From: Saxidomus purpurata
Lineage: Eukaryota; Mollusca; Bivalvia; Venerida; Veneridae
DNA length: 64,000 bases
Assembly: GCA_022818135.1 (NCBI GenBank)
Contig: JAFMSR010000033.1
Location: 679,971-743,970, forward strand
Direction of reading: 5' to 3'
Shown: positions 14,631 through 24,950 of the stretch, one piece after another
How the letters are laid out: each line of letters begins with the position of its first letter
Position numbering within the stretch: the stretch's first letter is position 1
Program-made: the position numbers and the translations under genes
The notes under the pieces: model-generated
What the model was told of the DNA's origin: nothing
Databases searched by the model: none
Seen by the model: the letters and a program-made list of their open reading frames with translations, nothing else

Positions 14631-17600
14631 CACACACACACAATCATGTACACACACACATATACACTACCAACACACACTAGCATACAAAGCAAACACA
14701 CGAGGACAAAACGAACAATTAAAGGAACACAGTGGGGCACCGCCTTGGAACGGTCAGTGGCAAAAACACCACTGGGGAGCTTAAACCGGTTTATGGTGCG
14801 CACCCAACCTCACTCTTACTCTTAAGACTAAATAACTGTCCATGTGCTGTGGATTTTGCAAACAACTGAAATCCATTAATTCCGTATTGTACGATGTTCT
14901 TTTTGTGAGTCGCACAAAGACATAACGCAGAAAGTTTGTTCAGGAAATGTTCACATGTTAAGTCCTTTTCGTTGCCTCTTGTCAAATGAATGTTTAGGAA
15001 GGCTATGACAATGTTATTTTCAGGTAGACCAGCGCGTGGAGGCACTATTGGCTTTCATTCTCCTTATTTCAATAGTAGCAAATTATTGTTTCACCTATCG
15101 TCGTATCAGCAAAACAATACTTGAGACTCATGGCTGGTAATTTCATCCCCGTCCAGTCAGCATTAATCAATTTCATAGGACCATGATTGCTTATTTGCGG
15201 AGATATGTCGCTATTAATTCTTTCACGACTCCGTAATTTTTTTATTGACTGTTAGGCGTAATGATACTTTCTGTAATTCACACTGATTAAACATCATGGT
15301 GCAGTATTCATATTTAACCGGATGTTTTAAATGGTAACCGTGATTTTTAAAAAAGTCAATTTCAGTTACTTCCATTTGCGAGGATGGTTCAAAAAGTCGT
15401 TATTGGCATCCAAAATGCCGATTCGGGATAATAGAAAATCATGGTTGTTTTACAGATCTGACATGGAGTCGCTGATTTAAATAATATACATCGGAAGGAA
15501 ATAAAAAGATCGCTGTACACAGAACGTCGCTGAAAACAGGCGATTGCCAAAACAATCTTTACTGCATATTTATTTTATGCATTGTTTTCAGAAAAAAATA
15601 TATATACAGATTTGTTGATAAACGTTGGCGATGTTACTTTATCGTGACGTCATAATTGCGTCGTTCAATTTCGTTCAATTCGGTTCAAGTCATGTCTATA
15701 TATTGGTTGTATCAATACGAAAAAGGTCGCCTCAGTGTTTATAGGGTTGGTAGTGCGATAAGTATATGTAGTGGAGCACGTCTAGAAGCGCAGCAAGTCC
15801 AAGTAATGCAGCTTGTCAAAGTAGCACAACAAGTCCAAGAAGAGCATCAAGTCTAAATAGCGCAGCAAGTCATAGAAGTGCAGCAAGTCCAGGTAGTCCA
15901 GCATGTCCAAAATGGAAGCTAGTCAAGGAAGGACCACAAGTAAAAGTAGCGTAGCAAATCCGTAAAACATAGCTGCTCCAACTCTTACCAAGTCTTACCA
16001 AGACATTGTCACCTCAGTATATAATCCCCCATTGGTAACGTTGACACAGGTACTGTGCTTGTAGACTTGTCTGTTTTGAAGTCAGCTACAGTTAGAAGAA
16101 CTTCTGCATTGTATATGGCTGCTAGGTGATTGTTGAGAACATTGCTGGGTGTCCCATGTTGGTGTTGGGGGACATTTGGTAAATTTACAACAGAAGTGTG
16201 CTCCAACTGAGAAATTCACCACCTTGGTCATTGTGAGATACAACTCTGCACAAACCAAATCTACTATATACATGACGTTTTAAAAATAGGTTTCCTGCAT
16301 CGCAGTATATCACACAGTATGCGCGGGGTACCATTGAGTTTACAGTGCGGATTTGAAACTTCAATTTTTTTAGCGTTTTCCGCTGTAAAATAATAATTAA
16401 CGGAAAATAACATTTTGGGGCGATCAAAACGCGCATGTGTCTGTGAATGTTTTCTATACAACAACTCTGCCGACCAACTTATGAAAACGACTGGAACCTT
16501 TTTTGCACGATCGTATAACAGCGTAGCCTGGTGCCTACTATTTTTAGAAATGACACAAACACTATCCCTGAGATGTGATAGAAAGAATAGAGTTGTTTCA
16601 AATCTTGCATTTATATATGTTCCGTACAACATTGGACAAGTATTAGATTGGGTGGCGAGTCCATACCCCAAGCATCTGTGGTGCGGATAAGTATAGACGA
16701 GGCTTATTTTAATTTTTCGTAGGGATTTGGTTCTTGTTTTCCAGAACGGCTTTTTCAAATCTATCAGATAAACAAACATTAATTTTATTTCAGTCCTTAA
16801 GATTTAAACACTACTGAGAGATATTAGTTTTACACACAGATGCTTGGGATCTGGACCTCATCCCCTTGAGCCTGACCCTCGCCCCTGCTCACTGCAGTAC
16901 CTTATATACATCCTACAATTGCTTGTAAGCTAACCAATTGCAAATGCAATTCCTTATTCTACTTACCTACTGATCACATGTTTATGGTGACAATGTATTT
17001 AAATACGTATTTATATACGTTCCGTACAACATGGGACAAGTATAGATTTGGTAGCGAGTCCATACCCCAGACATCTGTGGTTTTACACGGGTGATCATGA
17101 TTTACCGATAAAATGTTACCTTAAATTATGATAAATTTATATCTACCATTTATCAAAAGTAGTGGTGTAACATAGTATCGAAACGGATTTTCAACATTTT
17201 CTGGTCGGAAAATTATACGATAATAGATAAAGGATGCGCTGCGCTTAAAATCTCTTAATTTACGTATAAGCATTGTATAGTGGTCCTCTAATTATGATCC
17301 CAGGCTAAAATTGACTCTAAACGGGGTCACTCGTTTTCACACACGCTTATATAAGAAATAGAACACAATTGTTGTTTCAGTGTAATATGACGTTTTAATT
17401 TCATCGAAAGGGCACATAAAGTAATATTTGCGGGAGAAGCCACTAGTAAAAATAACTACAGTACATTTGGTGTTCATGAATGAAACTATTTCGATATGAC
17501 ATCGATACCAACAATTTTTCTGTTTATATCTCGAACTCTCCTTTTGTTGAGTTCATTTCAGTAAAATGTCGCAAATCGAGGTCAACGTCAACAGAAAGCA

Positions 17601-19334
17601 TAGGAAACATGACGTCATTTAATAACGTCATCCTTGTATGGTATCGGACACCCATTACGCATGGTATTCACTTTGACGTTAATCCGAGTAGAATTTTTTT
17701 ATGATTTTCACCGAGTTGACAGTGAGTTTATCGGAATATAAACCACCGTTATATTTCGATAAACCCTCACAAAGCAAAAAATAAAAAGAGGATTAATGGT
17801 TTAAGTGATATTATATATTATAGGTGAAAATACGTTAAGTGTTAACGAGTTAAATCATCGTGATATTTCATCGATATAACATTTTTTTCTGTTTATTTTA
17901 TGTCTTATACTCAACAAAAGTAGAGTTTGTTTCAATAAAATGTCGATATTCGAAAGCGTAACAAACATGACGTCATTATAACGGCGTCATCGTCGTATGG
18001 TTTCCGGCAATTATAACGACCGGTATACATTTACAAATTGATGTTAATACGTTTGGAAAATTTTGATAATTTTCACCCAGTGGACAGTGGTTTTATAGGG
18101 ATAATCCACTTTAGATTCTACATTTCGTTAAACCTGCGAGAAACATAAAATAAAACATTTGAAAAAATTATGTCCTAAAACCCAAAGGCCTAGAACTTAG
18201 ATATTTAGCAGATAACATTGCCTTATCGTCATCTACTAAAAGTGTTCAAATAATGATCCCTGGTCAAAGGGGCACACTTGCCTTTACATTAAGATATATA
18301 TAGGACCAATTTTTAAAAATATTCTTGTCTCGGACCACAATGCATAGAACTTAGATATTTAGCTTAACGCATTGTCTAGTATATAGTTCCGTAACAAGGT
18401 GTTTCCCTTTGGTCAAAGTGCGCCAGGGGTCACTTGACCTACTAAACTAATTTCTTCTTGTTTTTTATTTCTAATCTACAGCAATGGAATTTGAACTAAA
18501 GTACAGTTTTCATTTATATTCCAACGGCAAATTGTTCAGTTTTCATGACGAAAGAAACAGTGGCTATACATTTGTATCTATAAAATTTCCAAGTTTGTTT
18601 GTTTTTCTTTTAGGTGCCTCTCTAATAATTTGCGGATATTAACAGAAAATCAAAAGTTGTAAGCCTTTAATTCAAGTAAGGTTTTGAAAAGGGATAGACA
18701 TTAGAACTAATAATTAATATTTTCACAATTAGTTGACGGTAAGTAAATGCATTTTCAAATTGTTAGAGACTACCTTAAAAATTTTTTTATACAATGTGTG
18801 TGATATTGTCACTGCCTTCCAGGGGTAAAAATAGTCATATACATGTGTGTCTTATTTTTAATTTTAGCCCCTGAGAATAAAATCTAAAGCTTCAAAACAA
18901 TACTACAAAAACCTCGATCAACTTATAAGACACGAGTACTTTCTAATGACTTCTTATGTAGTCAATTGTCAGCCGATAAGTCCATTCATGTCTCATGTTT
19001 CAAATCTCTGCATTCAAATCTGATCTTTTATAACTAAATCACGCTTTTATTTTGCTAAGATAATAATTTGTCGAAGATCAGACATTCATTGATGCCAATT
19101 CGTACATTTACGATTGCGTCTTATGATATAGGGTTATGTCTGTACGCTTTTGACACAGCAATGAATAGTTTCAACCAAACCGCATTTTACAGGTTGAAGG
19201 GACTTTCAGATATTCATTTTCTGCAGAACCAGTTTATGAAATAATTCAAGAATTGAAACGAATGTCCTACCTGATTGTGGAAAATGCGTTATAAATAAAG
19301 CTCCATGCACTAGAATTAGTACCACAAGATCCAT
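8353..19334 (-). CDS. Gene A: Ig-Ig-EGF transmembrane receptor with tyrosine tail
   Basis: Seven exons, 1293 coding bases, 430 residues: 19334-19271, 12850-12440, 11600-11181, 9520-9389, 9087-8967, 8659-8571 and 8408-8353. All introns have GT/AG ends. Phases (1,1,1,1,2,1) are compatible throughout, and the frame ends in TAG. The order is signal peptide, Ig1, Ig2, one 8-Cys EGF-like module, transmembrane helix VTAGVTVALLVVAAIIGFVV, and a tail of about 55 residues with four tyrosines, including AYDTL and a C-terminal EYEEV. It is expected at the plasma membrane with the Ig/EGF part outside. Ig-Ig-EGF order recalls the outer part of Tie receptors, but there is no kinase domain. Ligand and function are unknown; an adhesion or immune-type receptor is an inference. 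The strongest support is gene B, which repeats the same exons at identical lengths. Confidence 0.88.
8571..8659 (-). CDS. Gene A exon 6: proximal cytoplasmic tail
   Basis: The 89-base exon runs from phase 2 to phase 1. It encodes a tail segment with tyrosines in NLYTTP, DLYVTP and AYDTLDN. YDTL fits a YxxL/YxxPhi signal usable for SH2 docking or endocytic sorting; position -2 is Pro, so it is not a canonical ITIM. Confidence 0.82.
8967..9087 (-). CDS. Gene A exon 5: transmembrane helix
   Basis: The 121-base exon enters in phase 1 and leaves in phase 2. It encodes a short acidic linker (GSEVEN), one hydrophobic helix of about 22 residues and a basic stop-transfer YRSRHKH, giving a type I topology. 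Confidence 0.87.
9389..9520 (-). CDS. Gene A exon 4: EGF-like module
   Basis: The 132-base phase 1-1 exon encodes an 8-cysteine EGF module of the MEGF/SREC/Tie type. Key elements are CPQDTFGGEC, KCYC, GTC, KCPGKC and GGPQC. Gene A has only one such exon; no second copy was found in the 1.66-kb intron before it or the 301-base intron after it. Confidence 0.88.
10738..10803 (-). repeat. tRNA-derived SINE-like unit
   Basis: On the minus strand a box-A-like CAGTGGTGTAGGGATTAG is followed about 30 bases later by a box-B-like GAGTTCAAGTCCC. It lies in the gene A EGF-Ig2 intron, and I found no counterpart in gene B, so it probably inserted after the duplication. Confidence 0.5.
11181..11600 (-). 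CDS. Gene A exon 3: second Ig-like domain
   Basis: The 420-base phase 1-1 exon has acceptor TTTTGTCCAG and donor GTACGT. The Ig core is clear: LQLTC, then IRW, then LSFRCYV. An extra Cys occurs in DGQCDY, and a sequon in YNIT. It aligns residue for residue with the gene B exon at 38457-38876, including the PGGSYTTP and YHLDVLV ends. Confidence 0.87.
12143..12250. repeat. Short tandem seed of the gene B satellite
   Basis: About 3-4 degenerate units of roughly 31 bases, each carrying a TCATTTACCATGC-like core followed by CAGTTTC or a variant. The flanks are homologous to those of the 39.4-45.3 kb array: GATGCACAAGAGG before it matches GGTGCACAAAAGA, and GCAAAGGT after it matches AACAAAGGT. This is the orthologous site of the satellite in the undispersed state. 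Confidence 0.75.
12440..12850 (-). CDS. Gene A exon 2: first Ig-like domain
   Basis: The 411-base phase 1-1 exon lies between a TTTTCAG acceptor and a GTAAGT donor. The canonical Ig cysteines sit in LKCSV and YTCDY, the second within a DxxxYxC-like context (SDARLYTCDY). The usual core Trp is not evident. A third Cys (KIDC) lies just before the second canonical one. A sequon (QNAT) lies near the end. Both Ig exons are 1-1 symmetric, the usual arrangement for shuffled extracellular modules. Confidence 0.85.
13200..13900 (+). repeat. Dispersed repeat with TGACCTTGACCTTT-type units
   Basis: It opens with GTGACGAATGCCCCC and contains degenerate ~130-base units with a 'cc-TTGACCTTT-aaGGA', 'cat-atc', 'TTTTAAAATCCTTCAATGCA' and 'CAgTCC-g-ACA' order. 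The same family is at 35425-36190 and 46975-47270. Non-coding; within gene A intron 1. Confidence 0.6.
14591..14665. repeat. (CA)n microsatellite
   Basis: About 38 uninterrupted bases of CA, then an interrupted CA/TA tail. The apparent reading frames here are Thr-His or Cys-Val runs and are not genes. Confidence 0.95.
15787..15975. repeat. Degenerate 18-bp minisatellite
   Basis: About ten imperfect copies of an 18-base unit resembling GCGCAGCAAGTCCAAGTA, decaying towards the right. Within gene A intron 1. Confidence 0.75.
15990..16260 (-). other. Unrecognised coding-like relic in gene A intron 1
   Basis: A minus-strand frame (16206-16009) reads HTSVVNLPNVPQHQHGTP and continues to TLPMGDYIL with a protein-like composition unusual for this AT-rich intron. 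An overlapping frame extends it upstream. No family was recognised and no flanking splice pair was identified, so a transposon-protein remnant is more likely than an exon. Confidence 0.25.
16560..17090. repeat. Dispersed non-coding repeat, copies 2 and 3
   Basis: It contains the CCGTACAACAT block twice (about 16622 and 17020), each followed by GGACAAGTAT and GCGAGTCCATACCCCA, with a CTACTTACCTACTGATCACA block between. It is related to 6597-7340. Confidence 0.5.
17160..18440. repeat. Fragments of the ~175-bp-unit dispersed repeat
   Basis: The pieces at 17160-17370 and 18160-18440 carry the family hallmarks: an AAGGCCTAGAACTTAGATAT core, a CATTG-TAGTGGTC block and a 'tca-aat-atgatccc-GGTCAAA' block. 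Positions 18160-18260 align with 50525-50600 in gene B's copy, so this insertion predates the gene duplication. Confidence 0.55.
19271..19334 (-). CDS. Gene A exon 1: start codon and signal peptide
   Basis: The exon encodes 21 codons plus one base from ATG at 19334. It has a short polar start, hydrophobic core VVLILVHGALFIT and a likely cleavage near PQS. The donor reads TCAG then GTAGGA. It differs from the gene B exon at only 6 of 64 bases, and both end in phase 1, matching the phase-1 start of the Ig1 exon. It is too short to stand out as an open reading frame. Confidence 0.85.
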
Positions 19335-19415
19335 TTAGAATTCAGTTTTTAAATAAATACCTTACAAGTTAATTCAGTTTTACAAAATGTTCATGACACT
19401 ATGTATATTGGGCCT

Positions 19416-19425
19416 AATTATATAT
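19416..19425 (-). promoter_or_regulatory. Possible TATA element of gene A
   Basis: TATATAATTA on the minus strand about 82 bases upstream of the start codon. Gene B has TTATTTATAG at the corresponding place (51023-51033). Weak evidence in AT-rich DNA. The mariner element begins about 23 bases further upstream. Confidence 0.25.
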
Positions 19426-19447
19426 TGCAGTTTACATGTTACATATA

Positions 19448-20386
19448 CGAGGGTGCTTCAAAAAGTAATGTTTCTTATGGCTTTCCATAGTAAAAACGCG
19501 CGTTCTGGTTCAATAATTATTTTCAGCCGAGTAGGCCAATTTGATAGCTACATAAGCACGAAAACCTCAGGTGAATCGGTGAACATTTGACAAAGTAATC
19601 AACTTTTATAGGTGTGTTACTCATATACACTGTGCAAGTTGCTGTCTTACAAATGAATACTAAAGTAAAAGTAGAAATACGTGCCTACATAAAAGGCCGC
19701 GTTTCTCTAAGTATACCGCCAAAACAAGTTTATAACGAACTGAATGATATATATGGGCCTTCCCCGGTATCGTATATGACAGTTTGCAGATGTTAAACAA
19801 TTTAAAGCTGGAATATTCAGCATTAAAGATGCGGGTCGAGAAAGGGCGACCAAAGACATCTGTTACAGATAAAAACATGTCTGCCGTGAAGGCATTGTGT
19901 GAGATATACGATGGAAGAGATAGCCAATAAGGTAGGGATATCAGAAGGCAGCGTCCATGCTATTCTGACCAAACATTTGGGACTTACAAAAGTATGCGCT
20001 CGTTGGGTCCCTAAATTGCTCACCACAGACCAGAAAAAGCAGCTCATAAGAGTTTCTGAACAAAGAAAAAGTTAATGTCTTGAAGCATCCTCCCTATTCA
20101 CCCGATTTAAGTCCGTGCGACTTTTTTCTGTTCCCTCGGCTCAAGAAAGTTCTTTCTGGGCGGAGATATGACAGCAGAAATGCACTTGGAAGTGCAGTGC
20201 ATCAGTGCCTGAGACAGATACCAAGGGCAGACTACTTTGGTGCTTTTAGGAAATGGATAGCATGATTACAAAAGTGCATTTCTGTTAAGGGGGAATATTT
20301 TGAGGGGTTGGAATAATTTCATCTGAGGTACTATTCAACGTCTTAAATTTATTAATCTTGTAACATCACTTTTTGAAGCACCCTCG
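19448..20386 (+). mobile_element. mariner-family element, internally deleted
   Basis: Near-perfect terminal inverted repeats: left CGAGGGTGCTTCAAAAAGTA, right end read in reverse CGAGGGTGCTTCAAAAAGTG. TA dinucleotides flank both sides (19446-19447 and 20387-20388). The length is 939 bases against about 1.3 kb for a typical mariner. It sits 113 bases upstream of the gene A start codon and is absent from the aligned gene B upstream region, so it inserted after the duplication. Confidence 0.9.
19652..20265 (+). pseudogene. mariner transposase remnant
   Basis: The N-terminal helix-turn-helix part begins MNTKVKVEIRAYIKGR. After frame changes, blocks resembling GISEGSVHAIL and RWVPKLLTTDQKK are readable. 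A deletion near 20070 then joins directly to the C-terminal block HPPYSPDLSPCDFFLFP, which holds the last catalytic Asp of a DD34D triad. The middle of the catalytic domain is missing and several frameshifts are present, so it is non-functional. Confidence 0.85.
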
Positions 20387-22840
20387 TACTATCTGAATTT
20401 AATTGAAAGTTAACATTTTAAAGTTTAACTTTATGTAGTAGCGAAAATACTTGAAACCTTAAACCTTCACATACAGGTAAATGAAATAAGATCACGATGA
20501 GGACAAAACAATCCTTGTCAGTAATGAAAGATTGTAACTTATGTTTGATTCATTTAAAAAGCAGTAGCAAATTTCTTCATTATGAAAGATTCGAAGACAT
20601 AGAAGTGAAAATAAATATTACACATTCAGTGTAAAGTAAGTCGTTAGCAAGTTTTGCATCGTTTCTATGAGACAGCAATTAAATAATTAAAAAATTGAAA
20701 TCTATCACGGGTCCACATGTTTTTCAGTCTTTTATCTCGGAGTATTTTTATGGAAATTTCTCTTAATGAGAATGTTGACTCACATTGTACTTTACAAATT
20801 TTGGCCATAACTTATTCTAAAATGGAAGCCCCGCTATGTCTTTGAAATCCTCAAAAGAACGACAATAGAAAATGTGGGTATATATGCATATTTGCATTTT
20901 CCTGCTTTTAGTTTAGTACACTTAAAGAATAGCTTTAGAATATAACCGAGGTAAAGAGTAGTACTGCAGTCAACGGAATACTAAAGTTGAAATTCCATCT
21001 TTGAAACGAGGCCTAGCTTAATTTTGCCATTTTGTTCGATAGAAACGTACATTAATAGATAATCACGGAGACAATTGGTATACTAGCTTCTGAATACTTT
21101 AAAAGTGTCGACTTCGTCGGTTTGTCTACCAAGAAAAATGTCTGCCCGTCGGCAATGAACTTTATTTGTACCAAAACATTCATGACTTTACTTTTTAAAT
21201 TGATATACGTTATATCGACCATTATTTTTTCAACGACACATTGCTTTCAGTTTAATACATCAAACTAGATTGCACGTTCTCATTCGCAACAAAGAATATT
21301 AAAGTTGCCACAAACACGCATAATTAAAGTGTTTTACATTATCTCTATTCTTTTGCTTGGGCTCTTTTATACTAATTGTTAACACGCAATTACTATTATT
21401 ACTAGACAATGAAGAGATACATAATAGCCATGTTATATGTATATTTTGTCTTGATCTATACTGTAAGAAATATGTCCCCTGTTATCTCATCCAATCTTAG
21501 ACGACAATGAAGAAAATGAAAAATAATTGCAACATTCAATTGGAGTTATGCAAATGGTAAATGGTGAACTAAACAAACTTGTTTTATATTTATAATGCAA
21601 CTGACAGTTTAAACAGACATTTTAAAAATTCAGAAAATACTAAATATCAAATGTACCTAAGTTTAAACACAATCTAACATGTTGATAGAGGAATCGTTTC
21701 AAATTTGAAAAAGCTTGAATAATACCAAACTATCAAAATGTGTCAAAGTTTTGGTAATATTATTGACTAACTGTTGAAATAGAGTTTACTTTTAGTGATA
21801 CACCGGTTAGTATATCACTGTGTTGAGTATAGATGCGCACTAATCTAATCGCGGAGGCCGTAGGCCTGAGTTATTAATTACGGTGCATCTAAAGGACAAA
21901 AAGTGATATACTATACGGTATAGCACTCAAACGTAAAATATATTTTCATTTTAACACGTTTATTTAAACACAAACAGTTTGAAGGCGTACTAATTACTGC
22001 GCTAATATGAACTTGCTGCTTTGAACTCGTACTTGTATTGCTCCGGTATCAGTTTATTAAAGTATAATGTTTGACTTTTTAGTACTCATGGATGAGAACT
22101 TGTGAAATATTACAAAATATCTATTTTGAGTTTATATCAACTTATGTAAATGCGATGTAGGCTGATTACCCTTCAATGTTTACTTTAAACCTGCCGCGTA
22201 GTCGAATGACTTAAATTCACTACACCCCTGATTTATTATTAAGTGTCAGGGGTTCGATCTCTGATAGCGACTTGATTATTTGAGAAAAATGGGACATTGT
22301 TTTAATGAGCAGTAAGGTCTGATATTGGTATTCCCAAGACCGATGTTTAGTGTAAGTATCCGTTTAATAAAAATGAACTAGTATTCATCAAGCGTTAAAC
22401 CCAAACAAATTTCGCTTTGCACATGCCAGGAGTATTTTCTATGTCATGTAAGAAACACACGATTCTCAGATTTTCTCGTTAGCAGTTATCAAGTTGTCGG
22501 TGACTGTCACCTCTCTCTGAAGTCAAGATTAGATGTATAATGGTTTACTTTACAGTTCAAAGTAACGATAATTAACTGAAACATCGGAGAGGGTAATGGC
22601 ATTGAATAATTCGATTTGGATTTATTTTCTTTAAGCGCTGATCATGACATTTAAGGCTTTATCATATAGTTACTATAGATACACCTGCATTTTCCGGAAT
22701 GGAAATAGCTAACAAATCCGTCATCACGGAGCTAGTTCATAAAATAATCTTATTTATTATTTCCAAAATAGGATGATTTTCCCGGTTCATAGAATATTCT
22801 ATCATACGATCGACATTGAAAATGTCATCTCTGATTTGAT
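20387..22840. other. 5' flank of gene A, no gene seen
   Basis: No coding region was supported. Blocks align with the 5' flank of gene B (51000-52930) up to about 22510, after which similarity stops, marking the right edge of the duplicated unit. A decayed tRNA-like unit lies at 22191-22265. Confidence 0.5.
22191..22265 (+). repeat. Decayed tRNA-derived unit, paired with 52611-52700
   Basis: A box-B-like GGGGTTCGATCTC is preceded by a degenerate GTAGTCGAATGACTTAAATT segment. The better preserved counterpart at 52611-52700 reads like a tRNA-Ser(TGA) derivative. Its presence in both flanks shows that it predates the duplication. Confidence 0.5.
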
Positions 22841-22842
22841 GA

Positions 22843-22912
22843 AATGTTGTCGGTAGAGCATTCGCCCTGTAAGCGAAAGGCCCCGGGTTGAGCCCCGGTC
22901 TGGCTGCACATT
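22843..22912 (+). repeat. tRNA-derived SINE head
   Basis: Box A region GTCGGTAGAGCATTCG; anticodon arm TTCGC-CCTGTAA-GCGAA with a perfect 5-bp stem and TGT (Thr-type) anticodon; T-arm CCGGGTTGAGCCCCGG lacking one box-B base; followed by GCACATTTTTCTCACCC. The acceptor stem is not closed, so it is a SINE head rather than a functional tRNA. Confidence 0.65.
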
Positions 22913-23254
22913 TTTCTCACCCTGTGACAAATATCTTCACGTACAACTCCTATATCGTGTTTAGTTTTTTCTTCTATGTTTATGCTTAATTCTAACATGA
23001 TCTTCAACTTTTCGTTTAACGATAAAGAGGAAAGGAAGCTGTACACTATTCTACGATAAAATAAATCACATTTTTCACGGGCAACACATACAATAAAATA
23101 TAGGAACACATTTATTATTTCTTAAATCATTTCACACCAGGGTATTGATACAGGCAAGTATAAAATGTAATTATCAGAAATGTGACGAAGATCCCGAAAT
23201 GGCGCTGGTATGACCCGTCCCACTCCTCGGACTATGTAGCATTCTAGATCATTT

Positions 23255-24298
23255 TTGTATCATTTTTCTGTACAGGCATGTAAATGGTTTGAATCATATC
23301 TGACTAATAGACAACAGGTAGTAAAAATTGGTGAACACAAATCACAATACAAAACTATTATTTCTGGTGTACCTCGGGGTTCTATACTAGGTCCACTTTT
23401 ATTTCTGATTTACATTAATGATCTGCCCCTTGATTTGCATAATAGCAATGCTGATATGTATGCTGATGACACTACACTGTACGCCAGTGATTACTCAGCC
23501 AGGGCAATACAAAACAAGCTACAATCTGATGTTGATAATGTCAGTAAATGGTGTTAGCTTAACAATATGGCTTTAAATCCTAAAAAATCAAATTGCATGC
23601 TTCTTGGCTCTGTTCATCGGACTAGACATAATGACAGTCTTAACATTGTCATAGATAACTGTCAGATTGATTGTGTTGAACATCAGAAAACACTGGGTTT
23701 ACACATTGACAGAAACCTTACTTGGAATATTCACACTGCAAACGTTTACAAAAAGCTTAATTCTAAACTGGCCCTTTTACGTCGAATTAAGCCATATTTG
23801 AGTCAGGATACGCGAATCCTTTATTTTAATGCATATGTTCTACCAATTTTTGATTATGGAAGCGTACTATGGTCTAACAGTAGCATGAAGCACCTAAACA
23901 AAATTTTGAATATTCAAAAGCGTGCTGCAATAATGATACTCGATAAGAATTACGATTACCCATCTGCTCCATTATTTAAAGAACTAAAATGGCTACCCTT
24001 TTGCGCAAGAAATAAATATCATATTGGTATACTAGTGTATAAAACACTTCATAATTTATCCCCATTGTACATGAAAGATACTTTAGCAACATGTGCTAAT
24101 AAAACACATTATGAGCTCAGATCGTCATGTAAAAATGATATAGCTCAACCTTTTTTGAAGTCACGATTTTCAAAAAGTACTTTTCAATACTTTGCAGCAC
24201 ACGTGTGGAACAGTCTACCATTTAAAATACGAAGTGCTGATAAGTTAACGCAATTTCGTTCAAAATTTAAAACTTATCTCCTTAGTAGCAGCCCTTAA
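23255..24298 (+). pseudogene. LINE reverse transcriptase, C-terminal part
   Basis: One frame is interrupted by a single TAG at 23555-23557. The upstream part includes SGVPRGSILGPLLFLIYIND and the catalytic YADD box (DMYADDTTLYAS). Downstream come MALNPKKSNCM and the conserved thumb/C-terminal region with FDYGSVLW and HVWNSLPFKIR, ending in TAA. The N-terminal half of RT and the endonuclease are missing, so it cannot retrotranspose alone. Near-absence of other damage suggests a fairly recent insertion. Confidence 0.88.
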
Positions 24299-24503
24299 CA
24301 GGTTTTGCTCTTTTCGTCTTGAAAGCAATTTGAATAGATAGACAGGTTTTATTTTATTCTATTTCATTTAATCATTGTCTGATGTATGTTTGTGTGAAGT
24401 TTGTGTGAATGCCTGTTCATTTGTATGAATGTTGTTATTGTGTTTGAAGGCCTCGAGGAAGATAGGTCACAACCTATTCGAGTCACCTTCATTAAATAAA
24501 GAA

Positions 24504-24560
<57 letters not shown>
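24504..24560. repeat. (ATT)n tail of the LINE
   Basis: A pure ATT/TTA trinucleotide run of about 57 bases immediately after the LINE 3' end. It is read as Asn or Tyr homopolymers in two frames; these are not proteins. Confidence 0.95.
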
Positions 24561-24561
<1 letters not shown>

Positions 24562-24659
24562 CTGTACCAATAGCTATGTTCATATTGCAGTTTATTCGAT
24601 GCGTTTTGTTATTTGATTAATATGCAGCCTTTGATAAGCAATGAAATTGTCGCAGAAGA

Positions 24660-24950
24660 CCGCAAAACCACATTTACGTGCCAGGTTACAGAAGGCAGAA
24701 GTAGGGCATATGAAGATACTTGTTATCCGTTTCCTCCACGAATTGTGGTGTGATGAAACTTACGGGCTGTAGTGGTAGGCTAGGCTGGTAATTGAGCACC
24801 AGGGTTTGGAGGCCATGTGTTAGCGCCGTGTTGGTGTTAGTGGGTGGGATTCGCGACTCTCTTCCTTTGTTTCTATGACCGGATGCTTGCAGCAACAATT
24901 TTAATAACAATAATAAATCAAATACAAAAACATAAGCCATAATAATTGTA
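24660..24950 (-). other. GC-richer unit with an 84-codon frame, unrecognised
   Basis: A minus-strand frame (24940-24686) begins MAYVFVFDLLLLLKLLLQ and continues through PTNTNTALTHG to FVEETDNKYL. The abrupt composition change against the flanks suggests a dispersed repeat or captured fragment. The leader-like start is made from ATT-type repeat sequence, so a true signal peptide is doubtful. Confidence 0.3.

Larger units (their letters stand above)
23245..24560 (+). mobile_element. 5'-truncated non-LTR retrotransposon (LINE)
   Basis: The element consists of the C-terminal half of a reverse transcriptase ORF, a ~200-base 3' UTR and a 3' end CCTTCATTAAATAAAGAAT running into (ATT)n. Truncation at the 5' side near 23245 fits target-primed insertion. 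The RT sequence style and ATT-type microsatellite tail suggest the CR1/L2/Jockey group; the exact clade cannot be set by eye. It lies between the two duplicated units. Confidence 0.88.

Noticed and set aside
14400..14825. Thr-His-rich and Cys-Val-rich frames
   Set aside because: Translations of the (CA)n microsatellite.
16264..16779. 171-codon minus frame beginning MFVYLIDLKKPF
   Set aside because: It overlaps the dispersed repeat at 16560-17090, shows no domain or hydrophobic leader suited to gene A, and the gene A first exon is already accounted for at 19271-19334.
22843..22912. Functional tRNA-Thr gene
   Set aside because: The anticodon stem is perfect, but the T-loop lacks a base and no acceptor stem closes. 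The following sequence looks like a SINE body.
23555..23557. Programmed stop-codon readthrough in the LINE RT, because the 54-57 kb LINE also has a stop nearby (55014-55012)
   Set aside because: When aligned on the following MALNPKKS / MSLHPDKS block the two stops fall at different residues, so they are independent mutations.
24364..24620. Poly-Asn and poly-Tyr frames
   Set aside because: Translations of the (ATT)n LINE tail.
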